Source: Aplectana chamaeleonis
Lineage: Eukaryota > Nematoda > Chromadorea > Rhabditida > Cosmocercidae
DNA length: 64,000 nt
Reading direction: 5' to 3'
Assembly (NCBI GenBank): GCA_029168955.1
Contig: JAPDOI010000038.1
Coordinates: 399,001 to 463,000, forward strand
Shown: in pieces, positions 12,318-25,075 of the stretch
How the letters are laid out: each line of letters opens with the position of its first letter
How positions within the stretch are numbered: position 1 is the first letter of the stretch
Position numbers and translations under genes: made by a program
Notes under the pieces: model-generated
Seen by the model: the letters and a program-made list of their open reading frames with translations, nothing else
Database searches by the model: none
What the model was told of the DNA's origin: nothing

Positions 12318-12686
12318 GTGGTCCTTTAAGGCAGGTCGCTACCATATATAAGGGGACCCGGGGCGCGAGTCTCATCCCCTGCGTTTGTCTACATCTGAGG
12401 GTGACTCGTTGAGCTCGTCGGCTCACAGTCTAAGGTTGGTCTGTTTTTTTCCTTACCTCTTCGCGTCGTGGGTGGTCCGGCCTCCCACTGAAGGCGATTC
12501 TGTCGAATGAAATGGCGCTTGATCGAATAGTTTTTCAAAATGCTCTCGAATTTCCAGGCTCCGAAGAAGGCGAAGACGCCGAAACGTCAGCCGAATAAAT
12601 CTGTATCATACTCGGTTTGAAGCTGCACATAACATTTGCCAATATCAACGTTGCCAATGCCGAGATTCATTGAAAGTCGTACATGG

Positions 12687-12699
12687 ACAATCTAATAAT
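12687..12699. repeat. Target-site duplication of the Penelope-like element, right
   Basis: Direct repeat of 9753-9765. The sequence beyond it resumes homology with unit B after about 35707. Confidence 0.75.
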
Positions 12700-13179
12700 T
12701 CATCTTAACAGTTGTAACGGCGCCGCTCATACTTTCTATCGTGCCGCTGGCTTCCTTCTGCGCCGTATCACTTGTTTATTAATTTTCAGCGCTGGAGTGC
12801 CCTCCAAGACCGATTTGAATCGTGAGAGCACATAGTCCGAAGGAAGATTTCCATCTGCCCCAATTCTGGTTTAAACGAATTTCCACAAATCATAGCTTGG
12901 CTTGTCGGGAGTTTTGTGCTTCTTTCAGGGACTGGCCCAACATGCCCGTAGTTTACTTCGGAAATTTAAAGGAAAAAATATTAAGAAAATCTTCTAGGTA
13001 GGAAATCAACTTCTTTGTCTGTTATGTCCAATTAGGGCTTCTTTGGGCGCGCGGACAATCAAAATCTCAGGTAAACTTTTGAGTAGCGTTAACCGGAGAT
13101 GCTCAAACGAGCTCAGTTTTTGGGTGAAAGGGGTAATATACATATCTCGGTTAAGTGGTGTCCACAGAAATTTTAATCA

Positions 13180-14390
13180 TAGAATCAGCCGCCAGATGGG
13201 AACTGGCCGCCGAAATTTTTCCGACATCCAAAGCTCCGGAGTTTCCAGAATACTGAATGGAATCTTGTCCTAATAGGACTCTGCAGGTTGGAAAATGTTC
13301 TCCAGCCCAAATTTGTGAGTTTTTAGGGACGCCAGACAAAATTGTGAAGCCGGCTGTCACTTATGGAAGATTACGACTGGTCACCCAAAGATTCATTAGT
13401 GACATGTAGCGCATAACTCAAAAAATTTGATTAGGATGAGTCTGCAATCGTTGTCATGGAGCACTCAGGAAATCAGACTCAGCCAGAAATGTTCACATCT
13501 TTTTTTTGTTAACGAACTAAATCTGTATACCTCTGCGAGATTCTGTTTTGGGGAGGGTAGTCCATGACCCTTGAATGCTTCGATGATGTCATTGCAGGGC
13601 TATCCTAAAACATAATTGATTTTGTCCTGCCGAAATCTAAACATTCGATGGTGTCCTGATGTATATTAAAAAAGCTTCTGTGCGGGCAGTGGAAACTGCC
13701 TTACTTACTCAGCAGGAGCTCCTGATTTTGCAATCAAACGAAACAAACGCACATCAAACTGAACAAACACATGCACCACCCTCGAGGTCAAAATTATCTC
13801 TGACAATGCCTTTCAGAGAACGACACAAAGTCACGTTCCACTAACGGCCACACAGTGCTGAGTAACTACTTCGTGAGATGCGTGACCAACCTTGAGCGAG
13901 AGGCATCCTTGCGTTCAGCTTAGCCGGGTTGATATTTCTGTTCAACACAGGCTATCGCTAAACCCTTAATATCTCAATACAAAATAGAGCGAGAATATAC
14001 GGGTTTAGTGACATCGAGACTGATGTAAAGAATTAAACCTCCGTTTCCGCATAGAATATGCCTAGAATTCGCACCCTTGTTTCCCCGACCCGAGAATTTA
14101 TGGATTTCGGCAACTGTAGAATTCGCGCAATATATTTAGTCTGATGAAGGGACGGGGCTGCGACGGTAGATCATCCCGCGCGAATCGAAACCCTATTCTC
14201 TAGTGAGGCAGCCAAACCCGCACAGCGTGCCGCCTGGCCCATGCGTCATAGTTAAATGAAAACGGAAACCATAGCTAAAACCCGAAAATTCTACCGGAAT
14301 AAATGATTGGGAGCGTAACCATCTGGGCCCTCGGAGGCACGTAGCTACGTGTTGGCAGAGTAATTGACCAAACAGCCACAATTCCTACTT
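13180..14390 (+). repeat. R-family dispersed repeat, copy in unit C
   Basis: Non-coding repeat found in all three units and inverted near the right edge. Landmarks include GGAATCCATGACCCTTGAATG-like text, ACAGCAGGAGCTCC, CAAACGAAACAAACGCAC, CGAGAATATACGGGTTTAG and CCCTCGGAGGCACGTAGC. Part of the triplicated unit, but extra copies show that it also moves or duplicates independently. Confidence 0.75.
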
Positions 14391-14400
14391 TTTGTTGGGC

Positions 14401-14650
14401 TTACTTTGACTTCATCGGCTGACTTCCGCCCGACGCCCCTTCCGCATCTTCGCCCAGGTGTGCCGTCATAATAGTCAGCCGTGTCCATTTTTCGCGGTCT
14501 TCAGCCACAATTTGAACACATTCCATCCAACTGTCACAGATCCATCTCCTGCGAAATGAAGCATTGCACCAGAACTGTCTTTCGATGCCAAGTGACTTAA
14601 AATTTTTTGTAACCACATCCATCCACAGGCTGTCTAAATGCATCATTCCA
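14401..14650 (-). pseudogene. RTE LINE C-terminal fragment
   Basis: Encodes FKSLGIERQF, WICDSWMECVQIVAEDREKW and TAHLGEDAE, matching the end of the element at 23829-24910. It is very short and 5'-truncated near 14650. The minus-strand 3' flank is AAAGTAAG. Confidence 0.8.
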
Positions 14651-15900
14651 GAGAAATTATTCCTGACTTATCACTCTAATTTTGTAATTATTAATTTATC
14701 TTATACAATCATTCAATGTGTCATCCGTAACATGTTTCCATATAATTGCCTTCCCACAACAGTTTATCTATGTATCTTGTCACCTTTATATTCGTTGACC
14801 TTTCCTTTCCGTAGCTTACCGGTGCCTTTCCCCTCGAGGGACTGGGGCCGGATTCATCATTGCGCAAGCCCTGTGTTTGCTGATTTGGGTTGGGTTCAGC
14901 GCAAGCGCAACCCAATTTTTTTCTGAGGCCGGATTCATCATTGAAAAATGGGTTGGCGCAAACTCTGGGTTTGGCAGACCTGGATTGGAAAAATGGGTTT
15001 GGGTTGGATAACCCACCACCTTTGATTCATCAGCGCAAATCTTGGGTTGGTTCCCCTAACCCATTTTCTGTCGGCACGAGAGGCGTCTGCGAATACACTA
15101 CGTATTTTCGCGACGCCTATCTCCGATTTTCCATCCAATCAATACTCAATTATTTTTTTATTGCCAACAGCTTGTATCGCCCTTTTCGCTATTATCGCGC
15201 AGCTAGCGTTGAATGCTCATTCTAGTAGTCACTGTTTTTGCAATTTTCTCCTTATTTTCTTGTGGTTTCAATTTTCCTGTTCTTCTGCTGATTTATGTGT
15301 TTTTTGGAATCGTCAGACCCCCAAAAAGTTAATCGGACAATTATACTTATTTAATCATGAAACGATAACTTCTTGTGCTGTCTGAAGCCAGTTGTAGCCC
15401 ATATTTGAAAGACTTCGTTCAAATATGTTCTGTTGTTCTAAATTCAGGCTGCATATCCAAAAATATTGCGTTGTGTAGCATTTTTTTGCGTTTCAGCAAT
15501 AACCCCTGTAATACTTCAAAAATGATTTTCTAAAGGGGGGCATACATAAATTTATCATTATCAAGCATTGCATAGATTATTCTGGAGTGTTTTCCTTTTT
15601 TTTCGATCGAGGTAACAGGGAATCATGGAGTATGCTATGGGTGAATAAGTGCCCTTTTTCGATTCTGGAAAGTACTGGCGTGTTTAAGTAGGTGCACCGT
15701 ACATAGTAAAGCAAGACGCTATACTTACACACCTGTTATAACACTGCAGTGGTTACATGTAAGTATATTCGACGAGTAAAAATAGAACAGAATCAATTTT
15801 GCGAAACAGAACGGTTCGAACTGGGGTAAATCTTTCACTTGATGCAGTTTGTATAACATTCATATTCTGACAAAGATTATTCACAATGGTACATCAACGC
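14651..15900. other. Low-complexity intergenic sequence
   Basis: Contains two direct copies of GCCGGATTCATCATTG (14847 and 14928) and many AACCCA/TGGGTT motifs in both orientations up to 15065, then AT-rich sequence. No gene seen. Confidence 0.5.
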
Positions 15901-16354
15901 TGAATGAAAAGTATGATGGTGTATTCCGAGACATGCAGCACCATTTCGGAACGAGTCGTCATGGCCGATACAATGGTGTTGGATGTTTGCCGAGCAATTT
16001 GTAGACCGCCTTGGAGAATGAGCTTTGTCGGGCATTCTGAGCGACAGCGGATGTCACACAAGCCAGGATATCATCAAAAAGTTCCAGCTGCTGCAAATTC
16101 TATCGAGCACCAACTCCAGCGGCGTTCGAAGCTTCATTCCGAGCTAGCTTCTCAGATTAGAAAAGAGAACCACTTGAAATGTTGATAAGTTATTCCACGT
16201 AGCATCTCGCATCTGAGATACATGAGAAACTGGCATTCACGCAATGGAAGTCGCGAGATAACTCTGTGTTTCAAAACTGTTTGTATTTGTTTCTTTCCAT
16301 ATCTAATAATTCGATATTCGGTATGTTCTTATACATATGCAACGCATCTAACAG

Positions 16355-16494
16355 GCTTTGCTGGACAAACCTGTCGAAATGACCTCTTCGACCCACTTTT
16401 GAATTTTGTTAGAAGCAAGGTGCGAGAAGCAAAAAACACATTGGACGAACTGGCTTATTCAGAGTTCACTGCGAAATTCAAGAAACCAACATAA
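16355..16494 (+). CDS. Possible terminal exon of an unrecognised gene
   Basis: After the acceptor CATCTAACAG the frame reads FAGQTCRNDLFDPLLNFV, then a charged, helix-like KVREAKNTLDELAYSEF segment and a stop at 16494. An AATAAA signal lies at 16867-16872, giving a plausible 375-nt 3' UTR. Upstream exons could not be assigned; the frame at 15904-16185 might contribute but has no clear donor. No family recognised. It may be chance. Confidence 0.25.
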
Positions 16495-16866
16495 AAAGTC
16501 TCAGACAAAAAAGAACAGTTGGAAATGAAGACATTCTCCACTTGCATCCTCCTCCCATGAAAACGAGATTGACCCACCCAACAGCTACCGAAATCTCAGA
16601 AACAAGCTAGCGAGAACCTATGTAAGTGCACACTAGAGTAAGAAATAGAAGACTAGAGTGGTAGGAACTTAACTCTAGTTTTTAGAAGGGACTTGTCTAC
16701 AAAGACCTGGCGCGACCTTTGCTCGGCTCGCAGGCCGACCGCGAGGGCGGCCATTGGCATTTGGAGGCGCTTTATCTTAGATCTGCTATACTATTGATCG
16801 TATTCCTAGCGTACAGGACCAACAGAAATGAGCTAGAAATGATACTGCATGGCAGTGCCGACACCC

Positions 16867-16872
16867 AATAAA
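16867..16872 (+). promoter_or_regulatory. Candidate polyadenylation signal
   Basis: AATAAA followed by AATAAAG and a CT-rich run, downstream of the possible terminal exon at 16355-16494. Confidence 0.25.
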
Positions 16873-16894
16873 AATAAAGTTCTCTCTCTCACTT

Positions 16895-19800
16895 GTCCTT
16901 GATGCCTTGATGGTCCATCATCATCGGTGGTCTTCTCGATGTGGACCTTATTCGCTCCGGGATTTCCTGGAAATAGCAACGATCATCCAATATGGTGGAC
17001 ATCTTGGTTTGAATGATTTGTTAAATGTGTCAGCCAGAGCGTTGCAGGGCGGCCAAAAGTTCTCTCAACGCCTCGTGGGTACCAGTACGTGATCCTGATG
17101 CTCCATCTATCGCCGTTTCGGCGTACAACGTGTCCTGCCCATCTGTGTTTCCGTTGATTGAATCATAAAACCAAAGCTGTTTCTTACCAAAGCTGTTCCT
17201 CGTTAAAGGAAAAGGCCCATGCTTTTTGCGGCCAACATGCCTGTTTTCAGTTGCAACCGGAGGTGGTCTATGAGATGACAACATTTAGGATTGCTTCCGG
17301 AAACAGAGATTACCTGGATTTCTTAAGGTTTCCCGTGTATCGATCGTCTTCAATCTGAACTGCATGAAAAGTAGAGTTCACCAAGCTGCCAATTAGTCTT
17401 AAAAATCTTAGGAAACAATTATCTGCCACTATAGAGGCCACCTGACAGTATCACTCAAAGGGTGTTCAGCATTTAATCCAGGATTTTGTCTCCTCAAATG
17501 AGGTTCAGTATCAACTTGATGTAGCCTCGGAGACTGCCTTGTAGAGTGATCAACTCCAATACGAAAGTAATCTCGACCACTACCTTCAGGTGAGCGCTCT
17601 GACAAAAAAGTTGCAAAATGGACGTTTTTCCTCTGTTTACAAATGTTATTCTCCGAAAGAAACCCACGCTTTCATCAGAAAGAGTGAAAGTGGAGGCGTC
17701 CTCTGGGATTTTTCATACCTCTAGCACTGGTGGATTAGCGTAGCAAATGTGAGGAAAGTTAACTCCTACATTAACGCAAAAGGCTTTTTCATCTAGGGGA
17801 TCGAAATCCTTTTTCAACACTTTATCAGAGATTAGACGCTCTCACCACATTAAGGACGGCTGCAGTGTTCCCTAATACTTGGTATGCATGTTGAGGACTT
17901 ATGTAATGATTTTGTGGATAGAAAAGTTCTCTCAGAGTCGATTTAAAGTTTCACCTATATTTTGATGCTAAGCCCGTGGGTAAGGCTAAGGTACGAGAGT
18001 TAGCAAGCTCTTAGCTGATTTCGGGATTATCTTGGAGTGTTGAAGAATTACGCTATCACGACGCGGAGTTCTATTGAGACGACCAAACGTACGAAAGCTG
18101 CAGATAAGACCCGTGTACGATATATAGCCTTACAATTGCACATCAGTCGCCAAAACGTCATGTGGTCGTCATCGTTGTGGATTTCAATACTTTGAAAGTT
18201 GAAGCTCGTGTTCTGATTTGGAGGAGGCTACGGCCACGCTGTGATGGAGGAGCACGTGGTCGCATCGTCGACGAAATTGCATGGTGGTCGATTGGAATGC
18301 GTATTAAGGGCGAATCGGGCAATTCCAAGAGGATTAGTATATTTCACTTGCGGGTTTACTGATGAGTAAACATGATGCAGGCATTGGCTATCTATCAGAT
18401 TCCCAACTCCTTCAATTGATTGCGCATCGAGTCCAAGACCGTTTTGAAATTCTGTAATGGAAATTCCAATGCTAACCCTCTTGTTGCATCAGCCAACTAC
18501 ATACTCATGACTTTTAATACAAGGTGTTTACATGCAATCACAGATTGTCCTCGTACCGAACTGGGTAAGCCAGTGAAGCCACACGCTAGGAAAACAGAAG
18601 CTAACGCGGAGCAAGCAGAACCTTACATTAAGCGGAAGTTAACGAGTTTGCTCACGCGCCAAAGTTAACGGAAGCTCACTCAAAGCGAGCGGAACCTCGC
18701 GAAACGAGCGGGGTCTCACCCTATGCAGGGAAACACGCAGAGCCCGTAGTGCAGACCACCGAAAAATGAACGGTTAAGATCTCTCGGGCTAGCAGCCGAG
18801 GGAGAAAGCAACGATCAGTCTCCTCAAAATACGGATGAATTTGATTCCGCGAATCCGCAAATCACTGATTTTCACTCAGGATTCGGCGAAAGGCTGTCAA
18901 GTGACCTGCTTGTCTACAGTTGAAGTAGGATCTGAACCGGCTTCTGCGCGAGGTGCGATATAACTCAAGTTTAGGCCGACCCCCCCCCCTAAATCGGGCG
19001 ATTTGCTCTCAGCAGGACTCCCCCCCCCGTGAGCAAATCCTCATGTCTGTCGACAGATGTTGCTTTCCATCTCCAAATGTAAAAACGCACCGGAAATTTT
19101 ATAAACGCAGCTTGGAGCCGACGAGCGCTACACTAGGAGAGGCCCTTGAAAATATGTCAAAGTTTAGGGCCCGTAGTAAACCCCCTGTCCAGCTGATTAA
19201 ATGATCCGGACTGTTAACCTGACAGCCGACTGTCAGCATACGGACACGCACGTTGAAGGATAGCAGGCGAGGGCACCGGCGCAACACCTGGTCGGGTCGA
19301 TAATTCAGACAGAATTTAGATGGAATTTACAAATCATCTCGATATCAAAATAGCACTGCTTTTTCAGCCCAAGCCGTAAGGTACAAATGGCAACTCAAGC
19401 TCAAAATGGGCAATACATTACAGAATAAAGTTATTCCGTTCCATGAATAAAAATTGTCTTTTATTAAAGAGAAAACCGCAATTACTTAGTCGCCAACCCA
19501 ATATTTTGGCCATTTATTCTGATCTCTTTTTGCAGTCTCAGTTTGTCGTCATTGTTTTACTAACGGTATGGCTTTTAATCCCCTTCTCCCCTATCTGATG
19601 AAAGCACATTCCGGTTCTTGGTTAGTCGGAAGTACGATCCTCCCCACCGGACGTTGACGGGCCGGACCCCACCCCCTCTTTGATACATCACGCCTCACGC
19701 CGGACCCTGATCTGAATACATTCGTGTGTCTTTTGAAGTTTTGCCCAGTGGGTTGTCCATAGAAAGGCTGAGCTTCTGCTCTGTAAGGGGTCGCGGAGCT

Positions 19801-20400
19801 AAAGTGAGCTGTCGTCCAGGCTGAGCATAGTTGCAGATAGGCTACTCGTCCCTACCTGTGGCTCAAGGGCACAGCGCAACCTTGATATCAATTTTCTCTG
19901 CTTTTCTCGGTGAGCTCGGAACTGCGAGCAGTGATATGGTCTCTGAATTCTTTTTTAATTGAACGACGAGAAAAAGAAGAGTTGTCTCTTGCTTGTTTCT
20001 CTCCTAATTCTGCAGCACGCAACAATATAAAAAAATAGACTTTAGACAGAATGAATCACGCGTTTCTTTCCTATGAAGATTGGAAGCTTCATTTTAGGAT
20101 GGGCGAGCCCAACTCTCCGTTTTCTTTGAGCGGGGTCAACTTTTTTTGTTAATTAGAGCGTATTAGGAACTTTCGCTAGATAGGGTGGCTTCACACGTAC
20201 GCCGGACCTTAATGCCACAATTACCTCCTGAGGTTCCACTTTGTCTTCATGATATGAAATCTACGATTCAAGGTGGTTTTTGATCTCTATGAATCGCAGA
20301 AAGCATTGATTGTCCTCGCAGCTACATACCTCGCTGCTACCTCAAAATTTTTTGCTCGGCTGGTCGGATTGTAAGTGGAAAGGTGCTTAGGGCTTGTCAC
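16895..20400. other. Anonymous intergenic sequence
   Basis: Only short open frames, C-rich runs at 18980 and 19021, and no repeat pair that I could match confidently. Nothing further supported. Confidence 0.4.
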
Positions 20401-20581
20401 ATCCTTTAGGACAGAGTGCCTTTTGAATAGCACACTCTTTAAAACCGTGTGCACAACTTGAATATGGAAAACGTCAGACGGACTTCTGAGTTTGAATTTC
20501 CCGTGCAATTCTCGTTCGTTCGTTTGTGCTGAATAGGTATGGTTTGCATGGATCCTGAAGAGACTTTGCGTTCCCCATTGG

Positions 20582-20642
20582 AGGTTGGCGCAAACTCGGT
20601 GCACCTATGTTATAGCATATAACACCGAGTTTGCGCCAACCT
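20582..20642. repeat. 20-bp perfect hairpin with longer imperfect arms
   Basis: AGGTTGGCGCAAACTCGGTG and its exact inverse are separated by 21 bp. Imperfect pairing extends outward to about 20555 and 20670. The duplicated locus at about 37.65 kb does not keep the stem. Confidence 0.85.
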
Positions 20643-21161
20643 TCAGCAGTGAACGCGAAGTCTCTTCCGGATACAGGCCGACGTTATATGATGCTTGTCT
20701 CTTTCTTTTTATTTGAGAATTACCCGGTACCTCTCTTTTGCCTCAAAATAGCTAATTCAGTCGAGCTCAGCTACCTTATCCTGAGCATATAGCTCTTTGG
20801 GACCACCGTTGTGTGACGAGTTACACGAGCAATGATGCAATAACCGAGTTTTTATTAGTTTCAAACGATGCAATACAGAATTCAAACCTTCATTTTTAAA
20901 ATACACCATATACCCAGCAAACGAGAAAGTGGATAAAAAAGAAGCAGCTAGGGCTCTTGATAAGGACATTCAAATCTTGGATTTACAATCGGGCAGACAC
21001 CTGAAATTGTATGTTAAAAGAGAGAGAGACGAGACGAACCAGTTCGAAAACAGGTTCTCCGAAGTTTCAGTATCAATAGGGGAGTGTAGGTGAGGGAGTG
21101 GTTTAGAGGCCGTACGCGTCGTCTGTTTCAGCCAAACGCTTCTCGAGTGTCATAATATCAC

Positions 21162-21460
21162 TCAACAGTCTACTATCTTTTGCAAGCCATAATTTGAGAG
21201 TACCGTACCTGTTTTCTTACAGATCCAGGGGTAAAACAGTCTTACGTCCACGAAAAAACTTTTGAGATCTGAAAACATAGTATATTTTTCGTCTTCGAAA
21301 GTGACGAATATACCTACGACACACTGTAGTCTTGAATGTATGCGATCGAAACCACGCCGCAGCCCGGGGTACATGTGGGCTAGCCTCTCAGTGCATGGAT
21401 CAATAACTGGATGAATGAGAAGAAATAAGGGACTGAAAAATCGTAAAAGCACACGAAGTG
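21162..21460 (-). pseudogene. Trypsin-like C-terminal exon fragment, copy 2
   Basis: Paralogue of the 38181-38465 segment, downstream of gene B. It keeps CVVGIFV and SFFVDVRLFYPWICKKTG and the terminal stop. The stretch between VVGI and SFF is 3 nt longer than in copy 1, preserving frame; it could alternatively be a tiny 42/45-nt intron ending TTTCAG/TTTTCAG. No catalytic Ser motif. Confidence 0.4.
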
Positions 21461-22399
21461 GCTTCAAAGTATTGGCCCATTTTTTCGCTAGGGCTTTTTT
21501 CTTTTTGTGTATTTCCTAATGCTCATATCTGCTCACATCTACAACGCTCATTATGCGGCAGTTTTTGCCTATTTTCTTGCAGTATTTGTTTCTAAGAGTC
21601 ATGAAGACATGAACTCATCCTGGAGGTAATGTAACGCCGGTCTCACACTCCCATCGCGACGCTATGCGATGGCATAGCATTGATGCGTGTCGGTCGATAT
21701 CGCGTCGGGCACCGATCTGTATTCAAAGCAACCCATGGCGTCCCTCCGCAATGGGAGTATAAGTGCGGTCTTAAAACGGGATCACACTTGTGACCACGAG
21801 CAGCTTGACGCGATTTTTATCATCACTATCAACCAAAAATCGATATGCTTGATAGGGGCTGCCGCTGTCGCTTGTCGCGGAAAGTATGAACACGGTATAA
21901 AGCTTTTACAGAGCGTGAGCGTAGGTTCGTTGAGGTGGAGACAGCGGTTCGAGAGGTAAAGGTTGTTCCGAATACCTGAATGGGGAATGGTGAAGGTTCC
22001 CCTAGACCTGCAACTTCAAAATTTAACGTTTTCCTAATCCTCTTTTTCTTGCATTCACTATATTTTTATTTGTAATCATTAATTTTGAAATTTTCCCTTT
22101 AGATGACCTCCTTCAGAAAATCGCTATTCCTAATGAAATGGTCTGCCTAGGTCATGAAAAATTTATTTTCAGCTCTCTTGGAGTAAAATTTTTTTTCGGA
22201 AAATTTTTCCAAGAGATTTATGAAAAACTACCTGTTTTTCGCTCAAAACATTCTTGCCCTTTAAGGTGATTTTTAAAAAAATCCTCATGAAATTTCTAGT
22301 CGAATAATGCTCGCAATTTCAGATGAGAACGTTTTTGATCTCTCGGCCGATTTCAATTTATGAAATAACGTTTCTATGACCAAAAGCAATCAGTTTTTC

Positions 22400-23390
22400 G
22401 TCCATAACTTTTTTAACCTAAAAGATAACCACTCGGTAAAGGTTGTTTTCGGAATTCCCATAACATTCTGCATCTATTAGCGTTTTCAATTAAAAAAACA
22501 TTCCTGCTCTTCCAGCCGATTTCGATTTATAAAGAGTGTTATTTTTTTTACGCCTGCAATTATCGGCTTTTCGTCGATAACCTTTTTTTTGTGCTTACAA
22601 ACAGACTTTTGTTGAAGGCTGTTTTTGGAATTTCGATAGAATTCTGCGTCGACCAGTGTTTCCAGTTTGGAAAAAGATTTTCTCGATCCTTCAGCCCAAT
22701 TCATTTTACGAAACACCGGTTTTTTCGCCCATAACTCTTTAACCGTTGAAAATAGGGTTTCGGTAAAGCTTGTTTTTGAACTTCACGTAAAATTTGAATG
22801 GTGTATCGGGTTTCTAACTCCGCTTATCTCATAAGCCAACCAGGTCGGTGGAGCCGAGCTCCATGGTTATCTCCATAGGGTGATCTCGCCTCTGTGGTTT
22901 GAACGAGGAACCAACAACGGGGCTCGGCTCCACCGACCTGGCTGGCTTATGGAACAAGCAAGGTTAGGATCCTTCTATATTGTTAGACGCAGAATTTCAC
23001 GTAGATTCGACAACAACCTTCAACACAACCCTATCTTCAACGGTCAAAGAGCTATAGGCAAAAAACCGTTGCTTCGTAGAACGAATTAGGTTGTAGGATC
23101 GAGAAAATATTTTCCAAGCCTGGAAACACTAGTCGACGCAGAATTTCATCGAGATTCCGAGAACAACCTTTACCAAAGATCTATCTCCAGGCAAAAAAAA
23201 GTATGGACAATAACCGATAGTTTCAGACGAAAAACATGAATTTTATAAAATTAAATCGGCTGGTATAGTGGGAACGTATTTTCTGGAACTGAACATGTTG
23301 TTCAATGCTGAATTTTATGGGAATTCCGAGTACAGTCTTCACCAAAGAGTTATCTTTAGGGTAAAAAAGTTATGGAAGAAAAACCGGCAG
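22400..23390. repeat. 1-kb fold-back with internal direct repeats
   Basis: Left arm 22400-22859 pairs with right arm 22922-23390. The innermost 29 bp (22831-22859 and 22922-22950, containing GGTCGGTGGAGCCGAGC) match at 28 positions. Each arm contains about three diverged tandem units with CATAACTTTTTTAACC, GGTAAAGGTTGTTTTCGG and ATTCTGCGTCGAC motifs. No coding capacity. Confidence 0.8.
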
Positions 23391-23828
23391 GGACACCCAC
23401 CCGATCTTGAAAATGACTTGCATGAGTGTTGGGTCACTTTCATTCTTTTTCGGAGCGTTTCACCGGTTGTCACCGGTTTCCCCAATGGTGAAGGTCCCCC
23501 CCCTCCCCCTCCAACTGCCCAGAGATGAAGGTTGATGTAGTACAAGGCTCCACTCAACGAAGCTATAGCTGTGAGTGAAGCTCGACCACCTTTTTGAAGC
23601 TGAGGAAAGTTCAGGAGGATCACCAAAAAATGAAAATCGACTGATGATGTTGAATTGAGGAACATGTCAGGCGGGTTATGCTCTTATTAATTGTAGATTA
23701 TCGCAGCAGACAGGAATAACAATCTCACGTCGGAATGTCACCATCGCCACTAACCGCTCCATCCAAATATGCTTCATTATGCTATTAGCAGCAATTGTTG
23801 AGAATTGCTTCAGGAGCAGTGAGTGACT

Positions 23829-24910
23829 TACTTACTTAATCGGTTGGCTTTCGCCTGACGCGATCATTCCGCATCTTCACCGAGGTGTGCCGTCCTAGTA
23901 GTCAGCCGTGTCCATTTTTCACGGTCTTCAGCCACAATCTGAACACATTCCATCCAGCTGTCACTATTCCATTTCCTGCGAAACGAAACATCGCGCCTGA
24001 ACTGTCTTTCGATGCCGAGTGACTTCAAATCCTCTTTAACCACATCCGTCCAGAACTTCCGCCTACGCCCAGGTGGCCGTTTCCAGACAGGATTTGCAAG
24101 CATTCTTAAAGCGTGTTGTACGAGACGATCTGGCGTTCTTCTTAGTATATGCCCGAGCAGTCAAAGTGGACTTTCCATTGCTGCTTGAGATGGCGTTAGG
24201 AGATGCTGGCACCTCCCTCGCATCAACCGTTGATGTACTGCGTCGATTTCCCTGTAAAGGTCTTCGTTATGGCCTACACGCGGCCAGAAATACCCAAGCA
24301 AACGCCTAAAAAGCTTCCTCTCCGTGCAATCCAACCTTTCCGTCTCCGTCTTTGGTGCTGCCCACGTCTCCGATCCGTACATCATGATAGGACGAATAGC
24401 GGATAGGTAGACGCGCAACTTGACTTCCTTCGCGATGCTGGTAGACCGCAAACACTTGGTTAGAGAATTAAATGCAGACGTAGCTTTCGCACATCGTTGT
24501 CGAATATCCGCTGCATAACTACCATCGTTTTTCAGCAAACAGCCCTAGTAACAGAAATCGTCCACCAGTTCGATACGTTGTCCGTCCACACAAACTCCCG
24601 TTGAAGGCCTCTGAGAGAACCACATCGGCTTGCATTTGTCGGGACGAAGACGAAGTCCATAGGCTGCGGCATACTTCGAAACGAGGTTCACAATCCTTTG
24701 CAGTTTTGCGTTGTTTTCAGCGAATAACACGATGTCGTCGGCGTACTCCAGGTCGACAAGGAGCGTCCTGATGGTGTTAGGATCACATCCGCAGGAAACT
24801 GTTCTGCAACTCTACGCATGATGTCATCAACGGCGAAGTTGAAAAGAAAAGGTCCTGCAACGGCTCCTTGCCTTACTCCTGTTTTCACCTCGAAAGCTGA
24901 CGTAAATCCG
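23829..24910 (-). mobile_element. 5'-truncated RTE-type LINE
   Basis: Flanked by an 11-bp direct repeat, AGTGAGTGACT, at 23818-23828 and 24911-24921. On the minus strand the 3' end finishes with short TAAG/AAGT repeats, typical of RTE tails. The paralogous site near 39255 downstream of gene A has no insertion. The element is 1082 bp and keeps only the C-terminal half of the polyprotein. Confidence 0.88.
23864..24905 (-). pseudogene. RTE reverse transcriptase, C-terminal remnant
   Basis: Segments in successive frames are: TGVRQGAVAGPFLFNFAVDD (reverse transcriptase palm), LFAENNAKLQRIV just after the expected YADD, then KCKPMWFSQRPSTG, a stop, LSAIRPIMMYGSETW, and a C-terminal DVVKEDLKSLGIERQF region ending before the tail. 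At least two frame changes and one stop make it inactive. Confidence 0.85.
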
Positions 24911-25075
24911 AGTGAGTGACTATATGTAGCATACAATTCCCTTGACTCGATGAAGAGACCACCGAAATGTGTCACGAAGTGAATCGAAGAGCTGCACTCG
25001 ACCATCAGACACGATGGAATAGGCGCCCTCCGTAGCGGTGGAGCGACGTGAGCGACAAAAAAACTTTTCTTAAGA

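Larger units (their letters stand above)
9766..12686 (+). mobile_element. Penelope-like retroelement, 5'-truncated, with inverted partial copy
   Basis: The insertion is flanked by a 13-bp direct repeat, ACAATCTAATAAT, at 9753-9765 and 12687-12699. Positions 9767-10618 are an inverted copy of 11793-12636 (about 850 bp each), leaving a unique middle of about 1.17 kb with most of the reverse transcriptase. The last 50 bp (12637-12686) are present only at the right end. This fits the Penelope habit of inserting with a partial second copy. The corresponding site in unit B (about 35707) lacks the element, so insertion followed the duplication. Confidence 0.9.
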
